64,000 nt of DNA from Diacronema lutheri (GCA_019448385.1 JAGTXO010000082.1:20787-84786); one strand, 5' to 3'; positions 44,644 through 54,411 are shown, counted from the first letter of the stretch. The notes: generated from the sequence alone by a model not told the origin. Made by a program: numbers and translations.

Positions 44644-45760
44644 CATCGCCAGGGATGAGTTCATGAATTGAAGAGGGGGGGGGGGGGGGGGGGGGGGGGA
44701 GGGAGGGAAGGTGCACGCGCGGCGGCGGCGGCGGCGGCGGCGCGCACCTGTGGCGCCGCCGTACATGCGCCCGTCGCAGGCAGCACGCCGCTGCGCCACG
44801 CGCCGGCGACAGCCGCCGCGGCGCTTGGCGGTGGCGGTGGCGGTGGCGCGCCGCGGGCGGCGGGCGCGGGGTGCAACGCGGCGGGCGTGGTACCCGCACC
44901 GCCGCCCGCGGCGGCGACGGCGGACGCGGCCGAGAGCGCGCGCAGCGCCGCGACCTGCGCGTGCAGCACCGCCAGGTCGTACGAGCAGCCGTTACACCCG
45001 CCGCCGTTACACCCGCCGTTGTTGCACCCGCCGTTACAGCCGCCGAGCGAGACGAGGGCGCACGCGGCGGGCGGCGCGCCCGCGTCGGGCGAGGTGGCGG
45101 CGCGCGCGCCGGCGCCGGCGGCGGCGGCGCGCAGCTGCAGCGGCGCGAGCGGCGGCGCGGACGGCGGCGCGAGCGGCGGCGGCGACGACGCGCCAAGCAG
45201 CACGCCCTGCGCGCGCGACACGGCGATGCACGCGCCGCCCGACGCGGCCGCGAGGTGCAGAGGTGGCGGCGGTGGCGCCATGGCGCACGATGGCGGCGCG
45301 GCGGCGGCGCGCGCGGCCTGCGCGGCGGCGGGCGCGGCGGCGGCGGCGGCGGCGGGCGGCGAGAGCGGCGGCGGCGAGTGGAGCGTCGGACTGGGCAGTA
45401 ACAGCCAACTGCGCAGCTCGGCAACGTACGGCCGGACTGCGCGCGAGCACGGCGCAAGGGTCCGGGGCCGGGAGGGGAAGAGGGAGGGGGAGGGGAAGGC
45501 GGAAGGGTTGGCGCGTGGCTGGGTCGCGTGGCTGGGTCGCGTGGCTGGGTCGCGTGGCTGGGTCGCGTGGCTGGGTCGCGTGGCTGGGGCGCGTGGCTGG
45601 GGCGTGTGGCTGGGGCGCGTGGCTGGGGCGCGTGGCTGGGGCTCACCGTGCGCGGCTGTGGGCTCGCGTGCGACCTGCACGAGGAGGCAGAGCATCGCCT
45701 CCACCTGACATGATGACTGCACGTGCAGCTGCTGCAGCGCCCGCACCTGCGCAGAGGGAA

Positions 45761-45808
<48 letters not shown>

Positions 45809-46924
45809 GAGCGGGCGACTGCGCCTGGCGCTGGCAGCTGCGGACGCCGCAGCCGGTCATCGCCAAGAGCGAGTAAGACGAGTCCGGAGGAGAGTCCGGC
45901 CGGAGGGAGGGAGTCCGGCCGGACAGTCCGGGGTAGGGGGGTGGGGTGGGGCGGTGACAGAGGGCAGCGGCGCCTCACCCGCTCGACGAGGCCATCGATC
46001 TCCGCCTTGATCACGAGACGCACCGCCTCGTCGGCCGAGTCGGCGCCGTCATCGCCGCTGCCCGCGCCGCCGCCGCGTCCGCGCTCGCCGCCGCCGCCGC
46101 CGTCCGCGCCGCCCGCGCCGTCGGCGGAGCCGCCGTCGCCGCTGCCGCTGCCGCCGTCGCCGCTGCCGCTGCCGTCGCCGTCGCCGTCGCCGCTGCCGTC
46201 GCCGTCGGCGTCGACGCGCGCGGGCGGTGGCGCGAACCAACCGGCGCACGCCGCCGCCTCCCAGCGCGAGACAGCCCCGCCGCCGCCGCTGCCGCCGCTG
46301 CCGCCGCTGCCGCCGCCACCGCCGCCGCTGCCGCCGCCGCTGCCGCCGCCGCTGCCGCCGCCGCTGCCGCCGCCGCTGCTCGTCGCAGCGCGCGCGCCGA
46401 CCGCCCACGCCGCGTCGACGCCGCCGCTGCCTCCACGCGTCGAGCATGGCGCGCCGCCGCTGCCGCCGCTGCCGCCGCTGCCGCCGCAGCTCGCGCTCGC
46501 CGTGCAGTCGCCGTCGCCCCGCCCGCCGTCGCCCCGCCCGCCCTGAGCGCCGTCGCCGTCGCCGCCGCCGCCGCCACCGCCGCCGCCGCCCGTGCCCGCG
46601 TCGGCGTCGGCGGGCTCGGCGCCGCGCGCGCGCCGCGCGGGCGCGCGCGCCTCGCACGCGCCCGCCGCCGTTCCCCAGCCGCCACCTGCCCAGCCACCAG
46701 CCCCGCCGCCGCCATCCCCACCGCCGCCACCACCATCGCCGCCGTCACCGCCGCCGTCGTCACCGCCGCCGCCGCCGTCCGCCGCCCCGTCGCGCGCGTG
46801 CGCGCACGGCGTCAGCGGCGTCTGCGCGACACGCGCCCAGCCGGCGGCATGCGGTGAGCCGGCCGCCCGGTCGATTGGCACCGCCGCGTCGTCGTCGTCG
46901 CTGCCGTCGCTTCCGCCATCGCCC

Positions 46925-46955
<31 letters not shown>

Positions 46956-47943
46956 TCGCGCCACCCACGCCCCCGCGCGCGCCGCCGCCGGCGCCGCCGC
47001 CGCCCGCGCCCGCCGGCGCGTGCGCGCGGCGGATGAACGCAAGCGCCTCGGGCTCGGCGCGGCGGAAATGCTCGTGCGCAAACTCGGCATGCAGCGCGTG
47101 CGCCGAGATGCTCGTCAGCTTGCGGAAGCCATAACTGCGCGGGGCGGGGGAAAGGGTGGCAAGTGCGGCCAGGGGGAAAGGCAGGTGCGGCCGGGGGGAA
47201 AGGCAGGTGAGGCCAGGGGCCGGGCGGCGGCGCGGCGCGGAGACGGGGCGGTGCGCCGGGTCGGCGGTGCGCCAGGCGCTTGGCGACGCAGGGCGACGCG
47301 GTGCGCGGCGGCACGGTGCGGTGCGGTGCGCGCACGTGTTGAGCTGGCGCACGAACGAGCGCACGTTGGCGTGGCGGAAGTGCGCGGGCAGCACCGAGCA
47401 GCCGAGCGCATCCGCGTCGACGATCGCGAACGAGCGGCCCGACGGCGCCCAGCGGATCGCCTCGTCGGTCTCGCGCGCCGAGACGATCTGGAAGAGCTTT
47501 GTGAGGAAGGGCGCGACGCGCTCGGGCGGCGCGGAGGCGGCGGTGGCGGCGAGTGCAGAGGCTGCGCCGGGGACGGCGGCGCCATTGGCGGTGATATCGT
47601 CGCTGCCGCCGCCGCCGCGGCTCAGCGCGCCCGCGCCGAATGCACCGCCGCCGCCGTCGGGCGCGGCCAGCGGCGCGAGCGCGGCGCGCGCGCTCGCGCA
47701 GCCGGCGAGCTCGGCGTGCGCGGCGTCAGCGTCGCAGGGCGAAGCGACGGGCGAAATGGGCGTGCAGCCACCCGGTCCGCTGCATCTGTCGCCCTCGGCG
47801 CGCTCGCCGCTGCGGCCCGCGCGCGGCGCACCGGCGCACGACGCGCCATCGCGCGCGCCGCGCGCGGCCGCCTGCGCGGCGGCCGAGATGAAATCGCGGT
47901 CAGCGGAGGCGACGCGCTCGAGAAGCTTCAAGTTGTCCGCCAT
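42479..47943 (-). CDS. HSF: Heat-shock transcription factor
   Basis: Exons in minus-strand order: 47943-47336, 47134-45979, 45746-45647, 45436-44748, 44583-43354, 42790-42479; every phase agrees, giving 1364 residues. The HSF DNA-binding domain spans about residues 144-245: APFLTKLFQIVSARETDE, IRWAPSGRSFAIVD, VLPAHFRHANVRSFVRQLNT, then across the intron YGFRKLTSI and EFAHEHFRRAEPEALAFI. The hydrophobic heptads of the oligomerisation domain are split by an intron: VIKAEIDGLVER joined to VRALQQLHVQSSCQVEAML. Long Gly, Asp, Ala and Pro inserts follow, as do RDPASLK repeats, a poly-His and a poly-Gln run near the C terminus, and an ordered-looking tail (LSEDEAAMLMRRTCEQQ). HSFs trimerise and bind nGAAn arrays in stress-gene promoters. 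The usual length is 300-700, so the expansion is the odd feature. Confidence 0.85.
42900..43345 (-). repeat. Intronic 17-bp minisatellite in the HSF gene
   Basis: About 26 copies of GTGGCGCAATGGCAGAG (plus sense) lie inside the last HSF intron (42791-43353). The 17-bp unit reads in all three frames without stops, creating long spurious ORFs on both strands. Confidence 0.9.
43758..43915 (-). repeat. Coding 21-bp repeat in HSF (DPASLKR units)
   Basis: Seven units of about 21 bp encode RDPASLK or RDPASFQ on the minus strand inside the fifth HSF exon. The frame is kept by the unit length. Confidence 0.85.
45505..45645 (-). repeat. Intronic 13-bp minisatellite in the HSF gene
   Basis: About ten copies of GCGTGGCTGGGTC, shading into GCGTGGCTGGGGC, lie in the intron between exons three and four (45437-45646). 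Confidence 0.85.
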
Positions 47944-48368
47944 CTCGCGTGCACCGCACGCGTGATCGGTCCACGCGCTCAACGCGCCCCGCGTGCAACT
48001 GGCGCCGTCCCCCGGCGCTCGCGAGACGAAGGGAGCGCCACAGACTTGGGGCGTTCCGGTGGTGGAGGGATCCTTTGGAGGGGTCGGCAAAATTCGCGCA
48101 TCTCGCGAAACCTTCTCAGAATTTTTGATTGCGGGGAACGATGTGCCTGTCCGGACAAACGGGAACTCGGTCCGGAAAGAAGCTCTTCGAAGGTTTGTGT
48201 CCGGCGCGCGCGGCCAAAATCGTGTTTGCGCCAAGACGAGTGAGAGTGGCGACTCCCTTCCGTCCCTCTTGGCAAAAGCGTCCGCCATCTCTGGTCGAGC
48301 ACAGGTCCCTCCCTCCCGGCAAGGCCCCGCCGACTCAGCGCAGACCGGCCGGCGCTCGCTCGCGGCGC
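47944..48368. promoter_or_regulatory. Shared 5' region of HSF (-) and an ankyrin copy (+)
   Basis: Less GC-rich than its surroundings. No TATA box or canonical three-unit heat-shock element is visible; GAA and TTC words occur (about 48107-48122) but with three-base spacing. No ORF with an ATG is supported. Confidence 0.35.
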
Positions 48369-49140
48369 ATGGAGGGCGAGTCGGCGGATGCTGGCGGCGG
48401 CTTGTCGTTAAGACGGTCGAGCACGCACGCTCGCCTTCGCGCCCACCCCATGGTGTGCAGCGCGCGCCCTTGGCTTGCTCGACGCTCTTCTCGCGGCTGC
48501 CCGCCGAAGTGCTCGCGCGCATCGGCGCGCTCGTCGGCGGCGAATACGCCGTGTGCTGGCGTCTGTCGTGCTGCGCGATCCGCGACGCGGTCGACGCGCA
48601 GATGCGCACGCCGCACACGGCGATGCTGCGCACGCGCGCGCTCGCCGCGTGGGCGTGGGCGCTGCCCGGCTTCCGCTCGGCCGCGTTTCCCGCGCGCGAG
48701 CAGGCAAAGCTGTGCGTGCTGGCGTCGCGTGTCGGCAGTGTGGGAGCGCTCTCTTGGCTCCGCGAGCAGGGCTGCGAGTGGGGCAGCGAAACGTGCTCCG
48801 CTGCGGCTCGGTGTGGCCACCTCGAGGTGCTGCAGTGGGCACGCGAGCACGGCTGCGACTGGAACAGCAGCACGTGTTCATGTGCCGCTGAGGGTGGCCA
48901 CCTCGAGGTGCTGCAGTGGGCACACGAGCACGGCTGCGAGTTGCACAGCAGTGACATCTGCTTCTTTGCAGCTGAGGGTGGCCACCTCGAGGTGCTGCAG
49001 TGGGCGCATGAGCACGGCTGCGAGGGGCACAGCGTCACGTGTGAGGCTGCAGCCGGGGGTGGCCACCTCGAGATGCTGCAGTGGGCACGAAAGCACGGCT
49101 GCGAGTGGTCGCTGCAACATTGCGTGGCAGCAGCCGAAAC
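48369..49140 (+). pseudogene. F-box/ankyrin copy with a frame break
   Basis: It is closely related to the 30784-32013 gene. ATG 48369 gives MEGESADAGGGLS, matching that gene's MVGESVDADGGSS, but the F-box (LFSRLPAEVLARIGALVGG) and five ankyrin-like repeats lie in a different frame that has no ATG of its own. An indel therefore separates N terminus and body. The copy has fewer repeats, and its last repeat runs into GGTACGCCCC and a 42-base C-run instead of the family's usual C terminus. It could be an intron entry, but no continuing exon was found. Most likely a pseudogene, though a rescuing splice is not excluded. Confidence 0.65.
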
Positions 49141-49152
49141 GGTACGCCCCAA

Positions 49153-49190
<38 letters not shown>

Positions 49191-49217
49191 ACGGCCCCAA
49201 GCCCCCAACCGATCTGC

Positions 49218-49225
49218 TTTTAAAA
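49218..49225 (+). promoter_or_regulatory. TATA-like box of the plastid-protein gene
   Basis: TTTTAAAA about 105 bases before ATG 49327, identical to the box before the F-box/ankyrin gene. Confidence 0.35.
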
Positions 49226-49326
49226 ATTCACTTTTTTTTTGGCGCGCCCTTGGCTCGAGACGTCCGCCTGCGCCCCCTCATTTCATTTGGCTCCCGCCGC
49301 TTCGCCTCGCTCCGTCGCCGGCACGG

Positions 49327-49836
49327 ATGGCGCGCCTCGCGGCGGCGCTCATCCTCGCGCTGTGCGCGGCGCACGCCACGGCTTTTGCGACGCCCGCGCC
49401 CGCACTGCGTTTCGCCGCGCGTCGCGCACCACCGGCGCGCGCGGGCGCGCCGCGCGCCGGCGCGCGCGGCGGCCGGCGCGCGTCCGCGCGCGCACTGCCG
49501 GTGGCTCGCAAGAAGGCTGCGCTGGCGACGCGTTCGGCGGCGCGGCGGCATGTGCACGGGCCCGCGCTACGCGCTGCCGCCGCGCCCGCCGCCGCAGCCG
49601 CCGCCGCCGCCTCGCGCCGCGCGTCGGAGCTCACGTCCTCGCCGGGGTGGGCGGCGACCGTTTCATCGACCGTGTCGGCGGCGGGCGCGGCGGGCGAGCT
49701 ACGCTCGCTCTTCGCATACGCGCTGCCGAAGCTTGACGGCGCGTTGCTCTTTGTGTTGCGCGGCGTGCTCGCCGCCGCCTCCTTCGCGGCGTGGGCCATC
49801 CTCACGTCGCCCGGCGGCCGGCGGGGTGCGCCGTGA
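49327..49836 (+). CDS. Plastid-targeted small membrane protein
   Basis: 169 residues. MARLAAALILALCAAHATAF is a clear signal peptide. The cleavage region ATAFATP fits the A-x-A|F-x-P pattern of bipartite plastid leaders in algae with red secondary plastids, and the following stretch (about residues 20-80) is Arg/Ala-rich and free of acidic residues, as expected of a transit peptide. The mature part has SSPGWAATVSSTVSA, LRSLFAYALPKLDGALLFVL and a C-terminal hydrophobic segment (LLFVLRGVLAAASFAAWAIL), probably one membrane span in thylakoid or envelope. No family is recognised. Confidence 0.7.
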   Translation: MARLAAALILALCAAHATAFATPAPALRFAARRAPPARAGAPRAGARGGRRASARALPVARKKAALATRSAARRHVHGPALRAAAAPAAAAAAAASRRASELTSSPGWAATVSSTVSAAGAAGELRSLFAYALPKLDGALLFVLRGVLAAASFAAWAILTSPGGRRGAP

Positions 49837-49927
49837 GCGCCGCGGCGCGCGTCAGTGAACGCACGCGCGTCACTCGCCGCCAGCTGCTCCTTCGGCAGGC
49901 GCATGGCGCTGACAGCATGAAAACCGG

Positions 49928-49960
<33 letters not shown>

Positions 49961-50220
49961 ACAAACCCAGAACAGTACGGCTAGGGGGGGGGGAGGCCTT
50001 TGGTGCGCAGCGTTGCTGCGGCGGCGTGGGAAGCGGCGAGCAGCAGGACGGCTGCTCGAGACGAGTCCGGAAGAGTCCGGATGAGACGGCGCGGAGGTGA
50101 CGCGCGCTGACGAGCCGTAGCGGGCGTCCGTGATCCGAGCGGCGGTTGGAGCTGGCCGGCTGGTGCGGCGCGCTCGGCCGTGCGCGGCGGCGTGCACGGG
50201 CGTGCCGCGTGCCGCTACGA
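49837..50220. other. Spacer with C- and G-runs
   Basis: A 28-base C-run (about 49931-49958) and a G-run (about 49986-49994). The repeat GAGTCCGGA appears twice near 50062-50080. No gene is seen. It lies just beyond the 3' end of the minus-strand Fanzor remnant. Confidence 0.4.
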
Positions 50221-50242
50221 TTTTTTTTTCCTTTTTTTTTTT
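50221..50242 (-). other. A-rich tract downstream of the Fanzor stop
   Basis: On the minus strand this reads as two A-runs of about ten separated by GG, 50-70 bases after the Fanzor stop and just after a small hairpin (CGGGC-TCT-GCCCG). It is unique in this GC-rich neighbourhood. It could be the relic of a poly(A) tail. Confidence 0.45.
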
Positions 50243-50292
50243 CTCCGGGCAGAGCCCGCAAAGCGTCGACCGCTGCGCGGCTCGGCCGTGCG

Positions 50293-51340
50293 TCAACGCC
50301 GGCCGCGCTTCGGCCCGCGCGCGCTGCCGCCGCCGGCACTGGCGCCCGCAGCTCCGCGGGCGGGGGTGCGGGCGCGAGCGCCGCCGCCGTGCGCGCCGCC
50401 GCCGCCGTCGTCGACGCCGCCGCCGTCGCCACCGCCACCGCCGCCGCCGCCGTCACCGCCGTCGTCGTCGTCGCGGTCGTCGCCCTCGCCGTGCACCATG
50501 CGCTCCTCACACTCCCACACCTCGCCGCGCGCCCACCAGGCGAGCACGAGGGCAAAGCGCTCAGGCATCGACGTGGTGTCGCGCCCGGCCGCGTGCGCCG
50601 CAATGTCGTGCACGTCGTAGAAGATGTTGCGTGCGGCGTTGTGGTCGCGGTGCACGGGCTTCTTGCCGCCGTTGCACGCCGGGCAGACGACAAGCGCGTG
50701 CACCGTGCGCGAGTCGCCCTTTGCCACGGGCAGGTGCGGGTTCTGCGCGAGCACCGTGCCGCAGCGCTGCAGCCTGCCGCCCTTGGCAAGCCGCGGCATC
50801 GAGCAGTGCATCGACGTGTACGGCTCGGGCACGAAGACGGCCGCGACGCCGCGCCGCCGCAGCTCGCGCAGCAGCCCCACCTGGAAGGCGGGCGGCGCGC
50901 CCTTGGGCCGCGCGCCCCTGTGGTCGTGCAGCCACTTGCCCACGCACACGAGCAGCCGGTCGTGCGTCACGTCGTCGACGCCGTGCGCCGCGATGAGCGC
51001 CTCGGCGACGCGCGCCGCGTTGGACCGCCCGCCGCTGTCGCGCCGCCAGCGCTCCTTGCGGCGCGCCGGCGCGTCGTACACGTGCTCGGCGGCGCGCCCT
51101 CGCACCCGCGCGCTCTCGCGGTGGAAGGCGAGGAATTCGCCCTCGCCAAGCACCTTGGCGCTGTGCGCCTCGCCAAGCCGCGCCTTGTCCGCCCTCACGC
51201 GGAGCTCCTCGCCGCGCCCGTCGGTGCGCACGTGCCGCCGCGCCGCGTTGGTCTTGGCCGTCTCGCGCGCAAAGCCCGCAGCGCGCGCACGCGCGCGCTG
51301 CGTGAACTGCCGCCAGACGGCCTCCCGCCCAGCGTGCAAG
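50293..51340 (-). pseudogene. Fanzor (eukaryotic TnpB-like) nuclease lacking its N-terminal part
   Basis: The minus frame is protein-like from about 51340 (GREAVWRQFTQRARARAAGF). It continues through DRLLVCVGKWLHDHRG, PKGAPPAFQVGLLRELRRRG, VFVPEPYTSMHCS and VVCPACNGGKKPVHRDHNAARNI. The order is that of Fanzors: the G-x-W strand, the K-G-x-P segment, the displaced RuvC-II Glu just before T-S-x-x-C, the zinc ribbon Cys pair, then RuvC-III D-x-N-A-A-R-N-I. After it come an acidic/Gly linker and a basic end GPKRGRR that could be a nuclear signal; the stop is at 50293. The RuvC-I Asp block and everything N-terminal are absent; upstream the frame runs into the tandem-repeat region. So it is 5'-truncated, or its first exons have been lost to the insertion of the repeats. 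Confidence 0.8.
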
Positions 51341-51454
51341 GAGTAGGTGGCCGGCCGAGGACAAGATGCTGACCGAGCCTGCCCCAGTGCGGGACGGTGC
51401 ACTGAACCTGAAGAACCGCTCTGCAATGCTCGGTGCCGCGCACCCGCACGCGGC

Positions 51455-52636
51455 ATGCGCACTGCTGCGGCCAGACGCGTGTCGCCCTCGTCGAAGGTCA
51501 TCGCGCATACGTCTGCTGCGCCCAACGGATGCAGGGCGGAGCAGCGTGCATACGCCCACGCTGGCAAGCAATTGACGCTCCTCCTCGCGCGCCCGCAGTT
51601 GCCAAACTCCCGCAGCACGCCAGCGCGCGGCGGCCATCGTGCCACCAGCCTCCATGCATGCAACGACCCGATCGATGGCGGTGCAGGCATGGACGGCCGT
51701 ACGCCAGTTCCTGGCGGTGCCGTCAAAGCTCTGGCTAGACATGCTCGCGGGGCTGCGCTTCTCCCCCGTTGCAACAGCGATAGACCGTGGCGTCGACCTC
51801 ATCGTCGACCGCATCGACCGCATCGCCACCACCTTCTTCTGGGTGTTCGGCCTCTCCGTCGGCCTCCCCTTCTGCCTGTTCGCCGCGCTCCGAGTCTGGG
51901 AGGTTTGCCGCCGTGCCTAGGCAGCCCTTTGGCGGCCACACCATACATCGGTTCGGGCGCTTGGCTCGTAGCTCTGCCTCCGCTCATGCGCGCCGCCCGC
52001 AGCCTCGCCATGCAAAGCGTATCCGCCCGATGTCGCGCTCGTGTACGGCGGCGACGCGGCGCTGGGCATGCCGCCAAAGGCCTGCGCGGCTCGTGCACGT
52101 TGCCCGTCGGCGCGATTGTCGTCTCATTTGGCGCGTGCGACATTGCGCGGCTCGAGCGCGCGCGCGCGCGCCGTACGGCGCGCTTGTGCTCGACGATCGG
52201 CGCGATGAGCGCGCACCCGCTCGCGGTGGCGAATTAGGTGCGCCGATATCGGCTCGCTTGATTCACCCGGAATCCGCGTTTGACGCGGATCACCGAGCAC
52301 CTTGCTGTTAGTCGCAGTGTCTCAGTCTCGCTCTCGCCGGTCTGCAATCTGCCCTCTGCACGCTTCACGACATTCCTTCGAGCCGCCGAGGCTTGGAGGA
52401 GGGCGACGACTCGAGCGAGGACGGCTCGAGAGCTGCAAAACTGTTCGTGAATCTTCGGCAAACTACAGCCACATGGTCACCGAGATGAGGCCCGGTGAAG
52501 TCCGCGGCTGCTTGGTCGGGCATGCCGAATGCCGACGCCGATGGTCTCGCTGAGCTTTATTTCGGCAAGCGCTCCGATGCGCGACTGCTGCTGGTGTCGA
52601 AGTCGGGCGGGATGAACTGCGCGCCGGCCGCCTGAC
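51455..52636 (+). repeat. Tandem unit 1 of 3 (shortened)
   Basis: It begins near GCACTGCTGCGGCC (51460) and aligns to units 2 and 3, but lacks about 270 bases that units 2 and 3 carry after GCGGAGCAGCG, and about 72 bases near its 3' end (at 52588). It starts about 100 bases from the Fanzor remnant. Confidence 0.8.
51675..51920 (+). CDS. Small membrane protein MAVQ, copy 1
   Basis: 81 residues from ATG 51675: an amphipathic N-terminal half (MAVQAWTAVRQFLAVPSKLW), IDRGVD and DRIDRIA heptad-like units, then one probable transmembrane segment TTFFWVFGLSVGLPFCLFAA and a basic end RVWEVCRRA. There is no signal peptide. The same ORF is present in all three tandem units. Differences between copies fall mostly at third codon positions (for example TCA/TCC, CTA/CTC, CGT/CGC, CTC/CTT), and indels are multiples of three, while a one-base indel just before the ATG in copy 3 is tolerated. 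This supports real coding on this strand and this start. The function is unknown; the acidic antisense frame is the alternative. Confidence 0.55.
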   Translation: MAVQAWTAVRQFLAVPSKLWLDMLAGLRFSPVATAIDRGVDLIVDRIDRIATTFFWVFGLSVGLPFCLFAALRVWEVCRRA

Positions 52637-54411
52637 GCTTGGTATCGTTGGCGAGAGTGCTGCCCTCCCCCGGTGCACGAGACGGAGGCAGCACCACGTG
52701 CGCGGTTGCGAGCTAGGCGCAGCGCGTCGCGCACCCGCGCGACGATCGCCTGGTCGACTTCAGCCGCGTCGGCAACGTCCGCCAGCGCACTCGCCGGTGG
52801 TGCGGCGGCAGGCGCAAGCGCGGGCGCGGCATGGCGCTGAGTCACTGAGCGCACTGCTGCGGCCGAACACGTGTTGTCCTCGTCGAAGGTCATCGCGCAC
52901 ACGTCTGCCGCGCCCAACGGGTGCACGCGGAGCAGCGAGCGCCAGCGCTCGGGAGGACCTGGGCCTTCCAGGTCCTTCGCGCCAGCTCAAAGTCGAGCGA
53001 GCCACGAGGCGTGCGCTGTCGCGACCGCGCATCTCAGCCCGGCAAGAGGCGACTCGGCGCCAGAGCGGACGAACGGCACGCTCACACCGCGCAGCTCGGG
53101 CACGCCCGAGCGGCACCGCGCGCGCAGTCGCGGACGCCTGCTCCGTATTGGATGAGCACGCGCGGCACGGCTTCTTGCACCCGTGAGGAGCGGAGACGCG
53201 GTTGGCGCGCGCCACTCGCAGCAGCGTGCATGCACTCACGCTGGCGAGCAACCAACGCTCCTGCTCGCGCGCTAGCTGTTGCCATGCTCGCGCAGCACCC
53301 CGCGCTCGGCGGCCATCGTGCCACCAGCCTCCATGCATGCGACCACCCGATCGATGGCGGTGCAGGCATGGACGGCCGTACGCCAGTTCCTGGCGGTGCC
53401 GTCCAAGCTCTGGCTCGACATGCTCGCGGGGCTGCGCTTCTCCCCCGTTGCGGTAGCGATAGACCGCGGCGTCGACCACATCGACCGCATCGCCGTCACC
53501 GTCATCGACCGCATCGACCGCATCGCCACCACCTTCTTCTGGGTGTTCGGCCTCTCCGTCGGCCTTCCCTTCTGCCTGTTCGCCGCGCTCCGAGTCTGGG
53601 AGGTTTGCCGCCGTGCCTAGGCAGCCCTTTGGCGGCCACACCATTCATCGGATCGGGCCCTTTGCCCGTCGCTCTGCTTCCGCTCATGCGCGCCGCCCGC
53701 TGCCTCAGCATGCAAAGCGCATCCGCCCGATGTCGCGCCCGTGTACGGCGGCGACGCGGCGCTGGGCACGCCGCCGAACGCCTGCGCGGCTCATGCACGT
53801 TGCCCGTCGGTGCGCTCGTCGTCTCATTTGGCGCGTGCGACCTCGCGTGGCTCGAGCGCGCGCGCGCGCGCCGTACGGCGCGCTTGTGCTCGACGATCGG
53901 CGCGATGAGCGCGCACCCGCTCGCGGTGGCGAAATTAGGTGCGCCGATATCGGCTCGCTTGATTCACCCGGAATCCGCGTTTGACGCGGATCACCGAGCA
54001 CCTTGCTGTCAGTCGCAGTGTCTCAGTCTCGCCCTCGCCGGTCTGCAGTCTGCCCTCTGCACGCTTCACGACATTCCTTCGAGCCGCCGAGCGCTTGGAG
54101 GAGGGCGACGTCTCGAGCGAGGACGGCTCGAGGGCTGCAAAACTGTTCGTGAATCTTCGGCAAACTACAGCCACATGGTCACCGAGATAAGGCCCGGTGA
54201 AGTCCGCAGCTGCTTGGTCGGGCATGCCGAATGCCGACGCCGATGGTCTCGCTGAGCTTTATTTCGGCAAGCGCTCCGATGCGCGACTGCAGCGTGTCCG
54301 CGACAGTCGCGTTTGTGTTGTCCTTGTCATGCCGGACGAACACGATGGCGAGAAGTATGAGATGTTGGTGTCGAAGTCGGGCGGGATGAACTGCGCGCCG
54401 GCCGCCTGACG
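52637..54411 (+). repeat. Tandem unit 2 of 3
   Basis: A unit of about 1.78 kb running from CTTGGTATCGTTGGCGAGAG to the next copy of the same words at 54412. It contains a hairpin GGACCTGG-GCCTT-CCAGGTCC (about 52954-52974), a MAVQ ORF, a conserved middle (GTGTACGGCGGCGACGCGGC) and a 3' part where ORFs are open on both strands (plus: GLAELYFGKRSDAR; minus: TLANDTKRQAAGAQF). Confidence 0.85.
53354..53620 (+). CDS. Small membrane protein MAVQ, copy 2
   Basis: 88 residues from ATG 53354. Identical in design to copy 1, with the central part altered to IDRGVDHIDRIAVTVIDRIDRIA, a seven-residue expansion of the I-D-R-I-x motif. The transmembrane segment and basic tail are unchanged apart from a synonymous Leu codon. 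Confidence 0.55.
   Translation: MAVQAWTAVRQFLAVPSKLWLDMLAGLRFSPVAVAIDRGVDHIDRIAVTVIDRIDRIATTFFWVFGLSVGLPFCLFAALRVWEVCRRA

Noticed and set aside
44600-44699. Homopolymer runs as pure assembly artefacts
   Set aside because: Run length may be imprecise, but their consistent sense orientation before acceptors in several genes argues that they are real intron parts.
42791-45646. 951-residue minus-strand ORF and the long HCATSAIAPPLPLR reading
   Set aside because: Created by the 17-bp and other minisatellites, open in every frame. The HSF exon chain uses different frames with matching phases.
48095-48125. Heat-shock elements in the HSF promoter (autoregulation)
   Set aside because: GAA and TTC words are spaced by three bases rather than two, so the canonical pattern is not met.
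51735-51944. Acidic antisense ORF over the MAVQ protein (NLPDSERGEQAEGEADGEA)
   Set aside because: It is open in all three units, but copy-to-copy substitutions fall at third positions of the plus frame, favouring the plus-strand protein.
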